Shown here: one piece after another, positions 1 to 6,685 of the stretch
Position numbering within the stretch: position 1 is the stretch's first letter
Layout of the letters: each line of letters begins with the position of its first letter
Assembly (NCBI GenBank): GCA_031285575.1
Contig: JAITVX010000149.1
Location: 1 to 6,969 of the forward strand
Length of the DNA stretch: 6,969 bases
Origin: Bacteroidales bacterium
GTDB taxonomy: Bacteria; Bacteroidota; Bacteroidia; Bacteroidales; VadinHA17
Reading direction: 5' to 3'
Program-made: the position numbers and the translations under genes
Notes under the pieces: generated by a model
What the model saw: the letters and a program-made list of their open reading frames with translations, nothing else
The model's database searches: none
Told to the model about the DNA's origin: nothing

Positions 1-291
1 CCTGAGTAGTCAGCTCATGACTCGAGGACTGGAGCAGACTCTCCCGAATGTTTGAATTTCCAGGCCAAATCCGGAGGCTGATTTACACCCACCACCATCA
101 TCGAAAGTTTTAACAGCCAATTGCGGAAAGTAACAAAATCCAAACGGATATTTACAAACGATACAGCTCTGACTAAACTACGATATCCTGTGCCGAAGAA
201 AGTGATAGAACATTCAGGAAAAATAGCAGGACGGAAAATGATTCTCTCGTAGTTTATTATTATGTGTGAACAGCGAATGTTCAACTTTTGA
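1..291 (+). pseudogene. Decayed 3' end of an IS256-family transposase gene
   Basis: Read on the + strand, this stretch gives the well-known C-terminal part of IS256-family (mutator-type) DDE transposases, but only across several lesions. Codons from 24 read EDWSRLSRMFEFPGQIRRLIYT. One extra C in the CCC at 88-90 then shifts the frame, and from 91 it continues TTIIESFNSQLRKVTKSK and then RIFTNDTALTKL. This matches the family pattern W..L..F..P..IR..IYTTN.IE..N.QLRK.TK...F..D.AL.KL. The same frame runs on to MILS, an amber TAG at 250-252 where Gln would be expected, then FIIMCEQRMFNF and a TGA at 289-291. A further TGA at 18-20 sits where a Trp of the SW..NW motif is expected, and another TGA is at 3-5. 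Only about 95 codons of a usual 390-400 are present; the rest lies beyond the left edge. The gene is clearly non-functional. The family assignment comes from recalled motifs, not a search. Confidence 0.8.
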
Positions 292-316
292 CACAGTTGG
301 GTGAATAGACACTTTA
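285..316. repeat. Possible terminal inverted repeat region of the decayed IS256-type element
   Basis: Immediately after the remnant's last stop codon the sequence contains two GACAC motifs, at 289-293 and 308-312. IS256-family elements end a few tens of bases after the transposase stop, often with ACAC-rich terminal repeats. This stretch is therefore a reasonable guess for the right end of the old insertion. The left end is outside the window, so the inverted repeat and any target duplication cannot be tested here. Confidence 0.3.
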
Positions 317-328
317 GTAATAAAGTTA

Positions 329-336
329 TATCTTTG
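329..336 (+). promoter_or_regulatory. Candidate Bacteroidota -7 box upstream of purB (distal)
   Basis: TATCTTTG, followed by CA, fits the -7 consensus TAnnTTTG recognised by the primary sigma factor of Bacteroidota. It lies just right of the presumed end of the IS remnant. No good -33 TTTG is seen at the expected 19-20 base distance. A second box of the same form, TACGTTTG, lies at 399-406, also without a partner. Use of this site would give a leader of about 150 bases before purB. Confidence 0.35.
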
Positions 337-450
337 CAGGGGGGTAAAAAAGAAATAATAAAATATCCCTTTTTCTCAATGTAATACTGATAATTTCGTA
401 CGTTTGCCATAATAACAGATTGCTTTATCGTTAAAAACGGACTGAAACAG

Positions 451-480
451 TCTGTAAAAAGACAGAAATATGTATTTTTG
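451..480 (+). promoter_or_regulatory. Candidate promoter directly upstream of purB (proximal)
   Basis: TATTTTTG at 473-480 matches the Bacteroidota -7 consensus TAnnTTTG. TCTG at 451-454 is a one-mismatch -33 box 18 bases upstream. Transcription would start only about ten bases before the purB ATG. The same stretch contains a small inverted repeat (TCTGT at 451-455, ACAGA at 462-466). The T-rich context makes a chance match possible. Confidence 0.35.
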
Positions 481-496
481 TCAGAAATTATAAATT

Positions 497-1840
497 ATGG
501 AACTTAATCAGTTTACGGCCATATCGCCAACAGATGGACGGTATCGTAACAAAGTGTCGGGTCTCGACATATATTTTTCTGAATATGGGCTTATAAAATA
601 CCGCCTTATGGTGGAGGTTGAATATTTTATTGCGCTTTGCGAAATTCCACTTCCGCAGCTTGAGAGTTTCGGGCACGACGGGTTTCATCAACTAAGATCG
701 ATATATGAAGATTTCGATACTGCCGGCGCAGAAAAGATAAAGGAGAGGGAAAAGATTACGAACCACGACGTAAAGGCTGTTGAATATTACATGAAAGAGG
801 AGTTTTTCCGTCTGGGGCTTGGCAGGTGGAGCGAGTTTATACACTTCGGACTTACTTCGCAGGATATAAACAATACAGCCGTGCCGCTTTCGCTGAAAGA
901 TGCAATGATTGATGTATATTACCCGGTTCTGTATGAGCTTCGCGAAACTCTTGCCGCGCTTGCCGACGAGTGGAAGGATATTGCAATGCTTGCACGCACG
1001 CACGGACAGCCGGCTTCGCCAACAAGGCTCGGCAAAGAGATTGAGGTGTTTATTGCACGGCTCGACGGACAGATAAAATATTTCGGGCAGATTCCGTTTT
1101 CTGCAAAGTTTGGCGGAGCAACCGGAAATTTCAACGCGCACAGGGTTGCATATCCGGATATCGACTGGATTTCGTTTGCAAATAACTTTGTGAACGATAC
1201 GCTGGGGCTTCAGCGATCGCATCCCACCACACAGATTGAGCATTACGACAACCTTGCGGCGCTGTTCGACAATATAAGGAGGATAAATACTGTTGTGCTC
1301 GACCTTGCAAAGGATATGTGGACGTATATTTCGATGGATTATTTTTCGCAGAAGATAAAAAAGGGCGAGATAGGGTCGTCGGCAATGCCACACAAGGTTA
1401 ACCCTATTGATTTTGAAAATGGCGAGGGTAACCTTGGTTATGCCAACGCAATATTTGAACATCTTTCAGCCAAGCTCCCCATATCGCGTCTTCAGCGCGA
1501 CCTTACCGATTCTACCGTTATGCGCAACATTGGCGTTCCGGTAGCGCATTCTGTTCTGGCATACAGCTCTGTAATGAAAGGGCTGAACAAGCTTATAGTA
1601 AACGTCGATAAAATAGAAAGCGACCTTGAAAACAACTGGGTTGTTGTTGCCGAAGCCATTCAGACAGTGCTGCGACGTGAAGGCTTCCATAACCCCTACG
1701 AAACGCTTCTTGAACTAACCAGAACAAACGGTAAGATTACCGCCGGTGCCATTGCCGGCTTCATCGACAGCCTCGACGTGAACAGCGACGTTAAGGACGA
1801 ACTGAAAGCAATAACACCATTTAATTACACAGGTTTTTAA
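497..1840 (+). CDS. purB: Adenylosuccinate lyase
   Basis: PurB cleaves fumarate from SAICAR to give AICAR and from adenylosuccinate to give AMP, so it acts twice in purine synthesis, in the cytosol as a homotetramer. The 447-residue protein is of the long E. coli-like type, starting MELNQFTAISPTDGRY. Visible motifs are TNHDVKAVEYY (near residue 90), FIHFGLTSQDINN (114-126), RTHGQPASP with His169 (equivalent to the general acid His171 of E. coli), and the fumarase/aspartase superfamily signature GSSAMPHKVNP (293-303), whose serine is the catalytic base. SRLQRDLTDSTVMRN follows. The C-terminus ends at PFNYTGF, slightly shorter than the E. coli enzyme, which fits Bacteroidota versions. The ATG at 497 aligns with the family N-terminus and is preceded by A/T-rich sequence without a clear Shine-Dalgarno. 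The next gene starts one base after the stop, suggesting one operon. All key residues are present, so the enzyme should be active. Confidence 0.97.
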   Translation: MELNQFTAISPTDGRYRNKVSGLDIYFSEYGLIKYRLMVEVEYFIALCEIPLPQLESFGHDGFHQLRSIYEDFDTAGAEKIKEREKITNHDVKAVEYYMKEEFFRLGLGRWSEFIHFGLTSQDINNTAVPLSLKDAMIDVYYPVLYELRETLAALADEWKDIAMLARTHGQPASPTRLGKEIEVFIARLDGQIKYFGQIPFSAKFGGATGNFNAHRVAYPDIDWISFANNFVNDTLGLQRSHPTTQIEHYDNLAALFDNIRRINTVVLDLAKDMWTYISMDYFSQKIKKGEIGSSAMPHKVNPIDFENGEGNLGYANAIFEHLSAKLPISRLQRDLTDSTVMRNIGVPVAHSVLAYSSVMKGLNKLIVNVDKIESDLENNWVVVAEAIQTVLRREGFHNPYETLLELTRTNGKITAGAIAGFIDSLDVNSDVKDELKAITPFNYTGF

Positions 1841-1841
1841 C

Positions 1842-3662
1842 ATGAATAACATCCGTCTTCTTTTAAAATACTTTGCACCATACAAATGGTCGGCCGTAAG
1901 GAGTATCTGCTATAACATACTGGGCGGGTTGTTTTCGCTGATGACATTTTCGCTGGTGGCTCCTTTCCTGAAGATACTGTTCAGCGACTTTGGCGACGCA
2001 GTGCGTCCTGCCGGGCAGTTCAGCCTCACTGTCGAAAGCCTGCAGGCATATTTGAGGTTCTACCTTGCAGAATTTGTTTCCATCCATGGAAAAGCCGGAG
2101 CGCTGGCGCTGGTTGTTTTTGTTGTTATAGGGGCAAGTTTTTTCAAAAACGCCTTTATATTTCTTTCAAACAACAGCATGGCATACATAAGGGCATGCAC
2201 GGTGCGCGACCTGAGGCAGAAGCTTTACGACAAGTTTACACGGCTGTCGGTATCGTACTTTACCGATGCAAGGAAAGGCGACGTGATGACACGCATTTCA
2301 AACGACGTGCAAGAGATTGAAATATCGGTTGTAGCCTCGCTCACGATGATGTTCAGAGATCCACTTACCATCGTGATGTTTGTTGTTTACCTGTTTGCTG
2401 TAAACTATCAGCTTACACTTTTTGCAATGCTGCTGCTGCCCCTTAGCGGATGGTTTATTGGCCGCACGGGCAAGTCGCTCAGGTCAACGTCATTTGAAGG
2501 ACAGGCAAGCCTCGGAAAACTGCTTACAATAGTTGACGAAACACTTACCGGTCTGCGCATTGTAAAGGTCTTTAATGCCGAAGACAAAATGAAACGCCTT
2601 TTCAGGGCAGCAAACGAGAGGTATTCAAAAATATTTAAACGTGTTGCACGGAAACATCTGCTTGCATCGCCACTGAGCGAATTTCTTTCTACAATTGTTG
2701 TGATGATACTGCTGTATGCGGGCGGGAAAATGGTTCTCGGTGGAAAAGGCCTCATGTCGCCCGAAATGCTTATTGCCTACATTGTTGTTTTCTCGCAGAT
2801 TATTCCGCCAGCCAAAAGCATAACATCAGCCTGGTTCAGTATTCAGAAAGGTATGGCCTCGATAGAACGGATAGACGAAATACTTAAAGCCGAAGAGAAA
2901 ATAACCGAGAAGGCAGGTGCCATATCGAAGCCTTCGTTTGAACATTCAATTGAATTCAGAGACGTGTGGTATGCATACAACAGCGAGCCGGTTCTGAAAG
3001 ACATTAACCTTACGATAAATAAAGGCGAAACCGTTGCTATTGTAGGCAGGTCGGGCGCCGGCAAATCGACACTTGCCGACCTGCTGCCGCGCCTCATCGA
3101 CGTTGACAGAGGCGCGGTAATGATTGACGGTATAGATGTAAGAGATATAAAACAGAAAGACCTCCGCCACCTTATGGGTATCGTAAGTCAGACCCCTATT
3201 CTTTTCAACGCCCCTTTCAGGGAAAACATTGCATTCGGCCTCAACAGCATCGACATGCAGAAGGTAGAGGAAGCAGCCCGCATTGCCAATGCCCACGAGT
3301 TTATTATGGACACGGAATCGGGATACGATTCTCTCGTTGGCGAATCGGGCAACAAGCTGAGCGGCGGCCAGAGGCAGCGGGTAAGCATTGCCCGCGCCAT
3401 TATGACCAATCCGCCGCTTCTCATTCTCGACGAAGCAACCTCTGCACTCGATACCGAGTCGGAAAGGCTTGTGCAGGACGCAATACTTAAACTTATGGAA
3501 AGCCGCACATCGCTGGTTATTGCGCACCGTCTTTCAACCATTCAGCGTGCTGATAAGATTGTAGTTCTTGACGAAGGCCGCATTGTTGAAACCGGACGCC
3601 ATGAAGAGCTGATAGCCAAACCCGACGGCTTCTATAAAAAGCTATACAGCTACCAGTCGTAA
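1842..3662 (+). CDS. MsbA-like ABC exporter (fused permease and ATPase)
   Basis: This is a 606-residue ABC half-transporter with the membrane domain first and the nucleotide-binding domain second; it would work as a homodimer in the inner membrane. Hydrophobic stretches fall near residues 20-46, 85-110, 163-205 (two helices), 280-300 and 305-325, the six-helix plan of type IV exporters. The ATPase domain starts near 365 (IEFRDVWYAYNSEPVLKDI). It has Walker A GRSGAGKST (402-410), Q-loop Gln450, signature LSGGQRQR (506-513), Walker B LLILDEAT (526-533) and the H-loop His562 in IAHRLST, so it should hydrolyse ATP. The closest familiar family is the MsbA/lipid A flippase group, but peptide, lipid and drug exporters share this architecture and the substrate cannot be read from sequence. 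It follows purB by a single base and ends at a hairpin, so purB and this gene probably form one transcript. No functional tie to purine synthesis is evident. Confidence 0.93.
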   Translation: MNNIRLLLKYFAPYKWSAVRSICYNILGGLFSLMTFSLVAPFLKILFSDFGDAVRPAGQFSLTVESLQAYLRFYLAEFVSIHGKAGALALVVFVVIGASFFKNAFIFLSNNSMAYIRACTVRDLRQKLYDKFTRLSVSYFTDARKGDVMTRISNDVQEIEISVVASLTMMFRDPLTIVMFVVYLFAVNYQLTLFAMLLLPLSGWFIGRTGKSLRSTSFEGQASLGKLLTIVDETLTGLRIVKVFNAEDKMKRLFRAANERYSKIFKRVARKHLLASPLSEFLSTIVVMILLYAGGKMVLGGKGLMSPEMLIAYIVVFSQIIPPAKSITSAWFSIQKGMASIERIDEILKAEEKITEKAGAISKPSFEHSIEFRDVWYAYNSEPVLKDINLTINKGETVAIVGRSGAGKSTLADLLPRLIDVDRGAVMIDGIDVRDIKQKDLRHLMGIVSQTPILFNAPFRENIAFGLNSIDMQKVEEAARIANAHEFIMDTESGYDSLVGESGNKLSGGQRQRVSIARAIMTNPPLLILDEATSALDTESERLVQDAILKLMESRTSLVIAHRLSTIQRADKIVVLDEGRIVETGRHEELIAKPDGFYKKLYSYQS

Positions 3663-3703
3663 CATTCCCGGACGGCAAAACCCGTCGCTCAACGCCGGAA
3701 TGT
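3662..3703 (+). terminator. Hairpin after the purB-ABC operon, probable terminator
   Basis: A nested inverted repeat begins at the stop codon of the ABC exporter gene. The outer arms are ACATTCCCGG (3662-3671) and CCGGAATGT (3695-3703), pairing with one bulged C. The inner arms are GACGG (3671-3675) and CCGTC (3682-3686) around a CAAAAC loop. The position directly after the last codon favours a 3' end or RNA-stabilising structure. Only a weak T-rich stretch (CATTTAAT) follows, so it is not a textbook intrinsic terminator. Confidence 0.55.
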
Positions 3704-3834
3704 CATTTAATACATGAAACACGCCATTTTAAACAAGGGGGGCACATAAAAAAAACAGTTTAAAAAAGTTTATTTTCTTTTGGCGGATTTTCATTACACG
3801 ATCGTATTAGTATAATATAAATTTTCTGACAAAA

Positions 3835-4812
3835 ATGGATAAACAGATTATCAGCTATTTTGAGGGCAAGCTTAATTATTCCGAACAGAATGAGCTATTC
3901 CAGAAGATAGATTCGGACGATGAATTGAGAAAAGATTTCATCAGCACTCAAAATATTATTGGTATTGTTTCATTGACTGAGCGTAATGAAGACGAAGAAA
4001 CAGAGCAACAACAATACTCCGACTTCATTAAAAATGTATCGAAAAAGAAACGCCGGTCAATAGGTATTTCCATTCTGAAATACGCGGCAACAGTTGCCCT
4101 ACTGGTTTCGCTGTCGGCAGTAACCATATACTACTTCATGTTTCATAGGCAACATGAAGTTGCCAGCAATGTTATTTTCGTGCCCGACGGACAGCGCGCA
4201 ATGGTTACATTACATGACGGAACAGTCGTGTGGCTTAATTCCTTATCTACATTAACATATCCATCGCATTTTGCCGGAGGCATCAGAGAAGTAATCCTTG
4301 AAGGCGAAGGTTTTTTTAACATTGCAAAAGATCCGGGACATCCTTTTTACGTATCGACAAAAGACATCAAGGTAAAGGCGCTTGGCACAGTGTTCAATAT
4401 AGTTTCGTATCCGGTATCTGAAAACAAGGCACAGGTTACGCTCCTCGAAGGCAGTGTTCTTGTATATAAGGAAGATAATATTAAAGAGGCTGTTGTACTG
4501 AAGCCGATGGAGAACCTGTATATAGATAACAATGATAAAATGACGGTTTTATACGATGAGGATTCAGAGCAGTTATCATTATGGAGGGAAGGAATCTATT
4601 ATTTCAACAACAACTCGTTTGGTGAGATAATAGATAAACTGCAGACATATTTTGGCGTAAAAATTATTGTTGAAAAAGAAGAACTTCTGAGTAACAGATT
4701 CACAGGGAAATTTCGTCAGACAGACGGAATTGACTACATACTCAAAGTTTTGCAAAAGATAAAGCCGTTTACAGTAGAAAAAGATGCGGAAAACAACCTG
4801 ATAATTTTTTAG
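3835..4812 (+). CDS. FecR-family anti-sigma factor with C-terminal DUF4974-like region
   Basis: FecR-type proteins span the inner membrane, hold an ECF sigma factor inside the cell, and release it when a TonB-dependent receptor senses its ligand. In this 325-residue protein the cytoplasmic part (1-75) opens IISYFEGKLNYSEQNELF, like other Bacteroidota anti-sigma domains. KKKRR (70-74) then leads into one membrane helix (about 79-103). The periplasmic FecR domain covers roughly 112-210, with VPDGQRAMVTLHDGTVVWLN and GEGFFNIAKDPGHPFYVST followed by VKALGTVFNI. A DUF4974-like end (about 247-325) starts LSLWREGIYYFNNNSF. The length is typical. The ATG at 3835 follows an A-rich stretch. Such genes normally sit after an ECF sigma gene and before a susC/susD-type pair. 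Here the upstream neighbour is the ABC exporter and the downstream neighbour is a DUF362 gene, so the partner sigma and receptor must be elsewhere or lost. No convincing promoter was found in the A/T-rich gap 3704-3834. Confidence 0.92.
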   Translation: MDKQIISYFEGKLNYSEQNELFQKIDSDDELRKDFISTQNIIGIVSLTERNEDEETEQQQYSDFIKNVSKKKRRSIGISILKYAATVALLVSLSAVTIYYFMFHRQHEVASNVIFVPDGQRAMVTLHDGTVVWLNSLSTLTYPSHFAGGIREVILEGEGFFNIAKDPGHPFYVSTKDIKVKALGTVFNIVSYPVSENKAQVTLLEGSVLVYKEDNIKEAVVLKPMENLYIDNNDKMTVLYDEDSEQLSLWREGIYYFNNNSFGEIIDKLQTYFGVKIIVEKEELLSNRFTGKFRQTDGIDYILKVLQKIKPFTVEKDAENNLIIF

Positions 4813-4814
4813 TA

Positions 4815-4892
4815 ATGGAAAATATGAAACGTAAAAAAAAGAAAAAAGCTATGGATGGTAGCAACATCCATAGCCTGAATAGAAAACACTGA
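4815..4892 (+). CDS. Short lysine-rich reading frame after fecR, possibly a truncated gene start
   Basis: Starting two bases after the fecR stop, an ATG opens a 25-residue frame: MENMKRKKKKKAMDGSNIHS followed by LNRKH and a TGA. A run of basic residues right at the start resembles the cytoplasmic tip of a Sec signal peptide, but no hydrophobic segment follows. In Bacteroidota, the gene after a FecR-type gene is usually a TonB-dependent receptor that begins with such a basic leader. This frame could therefore be the stump of a lost receptor gene, a small peptide, or chance. The hairpin at 4848-4874 lies inside it. It is recorded as doubtful; the evidence is position and composition only. Confidence 0.2.
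   Translation: MENMKRKKKKKAMDGSNIHSLNRKH
4848..4874 (-). terminator. Perfect 10-bp hairpin, terminator-like on the minus strand
   Basis: GCTATGGATG (4848-4857) and CATCCATAGC (4865-4874) are perfect inverted arms around a seven-base loop, GTAGCAA. On the minus strand the hairpin is followed directly by TTTTTTC (complement of 4841-4847), the form of an intrinsic terminator for leftward transcription. On the plus strand no T-run follows, so rightward termination would be weak. No leftward gene is visible to the right of it. It may instead act as an mRNA processing or stability element after fecR. Confidence 0.6.
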
Positions 4893-4997
4893 TTAAAGTA
4901 TTTACTTAACAACGGCGCAAAGATATTATTATCTTCGGATATTTACAAAATGCCGGAATAATATAACAGAGTAAGTGTAAAATAATTAATAAATGTT

Positions 4998-6485
4998 ATG
5001 AGCTCAAGAAGAAAATTTTTAAAAAACAGTGGCATGATAGCCGCAGGTTTGGGGTTATCTCCTCTTTTAACTGAGGAATTGACAGCTATAACGAATAACC
5101 TTGGCCTGTCGCAAGCTGCGCAGGTAGATTATTCGGGGCCCGAAGACGGAGCCAACCGGCCGATTGGCACACCTGCAGGTATTTTTCCGGGAAGAGTTGT
5201 CTGGGCCTGGAACCCGGAAGCCACAAATCCAGATTGCCTTAATACCATTACCACGCAGGACTATTGGTTCAAGCCTGAAAACACGAATAAAGAAGTAGTT
5301 CGTGAAATGTTAAGATCTACATTACCACAGCTTACCGGCGAAAAAACCGTAAAAAAGTCATGGGATGCAATGTTTAAGTATTTCAATAAGACCAAGCATA
5401 ATAAGAATGCCGGTTATACAAAAGGTGAAAAAGTCTTTATTAAGATAAACCAGGGAACTGCACGCTGGCTTTTAACAGATGAGGATAAGTCAAACGGATA
5501 TTATTACCCGAAAAATATTGTACCATCTCCACAAAGGCAAGCAGAATCGTTTGGAACAACTGAAACGAATCCGTATGTCCTTTTAGAAGTTCTGAAACAG
5601 CTAGTTTATGATTGTGGTATTGCTCAGGAAAATATTTCGGTAGGCGACCCTATGGCCCATATTTATGGTCATGTTTTTGAGGTTGTGTATGCCGAATTTC
5701 CCAAAGTAAAATATTTAGATAAGTTTTCAGATAGACATAATAGAACACTGACAAAAGTTACAGAAAAGGATTATCTGATTTATGCAAACAAACAAAATCA
5801 AGATCCTTTGTTTGACGTTATTATTGAAGCTGATTATCTTATAAATATTGCTAACATGAAACCACACATGTCTGCATGTGTTTCCTTGCTTGCCAAAAAT
5901 CATTTTGGCTCACATGGCGAAACTACAGCCATGCATCTTCACCCCTATCTTATCAATATGAGAGGAATAGTAGGAGGTAACGGAGGCTATCGTAAATACA
6001 GGGTTTTTGTAGATCTTATGGGAAGTCGGTATCTTGGACGTAATACTGTAATCCATATTGTTGATGGTCTTTTTGGTGGTGGTTCGTCTGAAACCAGAGT
6101 GCCTGTAAAATATTTTATGCAGCCGTTTAATAACAACTGGTGTAACTCAATTTTTGTTTCGCTTGACCAGGTGGCGCTCGATTCTGTCGGTTTCGATTTT
6201 CTCAGAACCGAATGGAATGGAATACACAAACATAATCCAATGAACAACAGAGCTGAAAGCTATCCCAACATTAAGGGTGTAGATGACTATATTCATCAGG
6301 CAGCTGATCGCTCTTACTGGCCTGAAGGAATTGTTTATGATCCTGATGGCAGCGGAACACCGCTACCAAGCCTCGGAGTTCATGAACACTGGAATAACGC
6401 CGATAAAAAACAGTATTCACGTAATCTCGGCAAAGACTATGGTATTGAATTGGTCAGTATCCCCGAAAAACTTGTAGGGGGGTAA
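4998..6485 (+). CDS. Tat-exported DUF362-type protein
   Basis: The 495-residue protein begins with a strong twin-arginine signal, SRRKFLK (3-9), then a moderately hydrophobic stretch (GMIAAGLGLSPLL), so it should be exported folded to the periplasm. There is no lipobox cysteine. The body resembles the DUF362 family (PF04015), of unknown biochemical function: KVFIKINQGTARW (145-157), a central ADYLINIANMKPHMSACVSLLAKNHFG region (278-304), VIHIVDGLFGGG (351-362) and SLDQVALDSVGFDFL (388-402), the last resembling the family's conserved VALD segment. The ferredoxin-type CxxCxxC clusters found in some DUF362 proteins are absent; the four cysteines (80, 206, 294, 382) are scattered. The use of Tat suggests that a cofactor or metal is inserted before export, which is inference. 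The ATG at 4998 places the RR motif at the very N-terminus as expected. The next gene also encodes a Tat substrate and probably belongs to the same locus. Codon use looks more A/T-rich than in purB and the ABC gene. Confidence 0.82.
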   Translation: MSSRRKFLKNSGMIAAGLGLSPLLTEELTAITNNLGLSQAAQVDYSGPEDGANRPIGTPAGIFPGRVVWAWNPEATNPDCLNTITTQDYWFKPENTNKEVVREMLRSTLPQLTGEKTVKKSWDAMFKYFNKTKHNKNAGYTKGEKVFIKINQGTARWLLTDEDKSNGYYYPKNIVPSPQRQAESFGTTETNPYVLLEVLKQLVYDCGIAQENISVGDPMAHIYGHVFEVVYAEFPKVKYLDKFSDRHNRTLTKVTEKDYLIYANKQNQDPLFDVIIEADYLINIANMKPHMSACVSLLAKNHFGSHGETTAMHLHPYLINMRGIVGGNGGYRKYRVFVDLMGSRYLGRNTVIHIVDGLFGGGSSETRVPVKYFMQPFNNNWCNSIFVSLDQVALDSVGFDFLRTEWNGIHKHNPMNNRAESYPNIKGVDDYIHQAADRSYWPEGIVYDPDGSGTPLPSLGVHEHWNNADKKQYSRNLGKDYGIELVSIPEKLVGG

Positions 6486-6512
6486 ATTATTAAGGATTTA
6501 AAGTAATGATTG

Positions 6513-6670
6513 TAAAATATTATGAGTTTGGGGTTTTTAGTTTTTAGTTTGTTTTTTCTCATTAGAAGAAGCCCGGGAGTGGTTATGTTATTAAGACGAG
6601 GGTTAACCATAACCGCTCCTGTCTTCTTCTTAAACAAGAAACCCTCATAAGAATGAATAAATAAAATATT
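6513..6670. repeat. 9-bp direct repeat TAAAATATT around the inverted repeat
   Basis: TAAAATATT occurs at 6513-6521 and again at 6662-6670, bracketing the inverted repeat at 6521-6649. The left copy touches the left arm, but the right copy lies 12 bases beyond the right arm, which is untidy for a target-site duplication. The repeat is pure A/T in an A/T-rich gap, so chance is a real explanation. Confidence 0.35.
6521..6649. repeat. Large two-tier imperfect inverted repeat between two Tat-substrate genes
   Basis: Outer arms: TATGAG (6521-6526) pairs with CTCATA (6644-6649), and after a five-base bulge GGTTT (6532-6536) pairs with AAACC (6639-6643). Inner arms: AGAAGAAG (6564-6571) pairs with CTTCTTCT (6623-6630). 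After a small internal loop, GGAGTGGTTATG (6576-6587) pairs with CATAACCGCTCC (6608-6619) with one G-T wobble. The terminal loop is 6588-6607. A tandem TTTTTAG repeat (6534-6540, 6541-6547) lies between the tiers on the left. No T-run follows on the right, so it is not a standard intrinsic terminator. It could be an RNA structure controlling the downstream gene or a small inverted-repeat (MITE-like) element. Confidence 0.6.
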
Positions 6671-6685
6671 TAAACACAAACTATT

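Noticed and set aside
15..410. 131-codon open frame on the minus strand
   Set aside because: It lies antisense to the IS256-type remnant, whose + strand translation matches a known family; the minus-strand protein shows no recognisable domain.
692..1462. 256-codon open frame on the minus strand inside purB
   Set aside because: It is a shadow frame opposite a fully conserved enzyme gene, with cysteine- and arginine-rich sequence of low plausibility.
2946..3527. 193-codon open frame on the minus strand inside the ABC exporter gene
   Set aside because: It is antisense to the conserved ATPase domain and shows no domain or start context.
3805..3820. TATAAT-like sequence before fecR
   Set aside because: It is an E. 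coli-type -10 in a probable Bacteroidota genome, with no TAnnTTTG box at a proper distance from the TTTG at 3779-3782.
4920..4935. Short palindrome AAGATA-TTAT-TATCTT upstream of the DUF362 gene
   Set aside because: A six-base A/T-rich stem in A/T-rich sequence is expected by chance; there is no repeat of it near other genes to suggest an operator.
4998..6485. Possible iron-sulfur (ferredoxin-like) domain in the DUF362 protein
   Set aside because: Only four widely spaced cysteines are present and no CxxCxxC motif exists.
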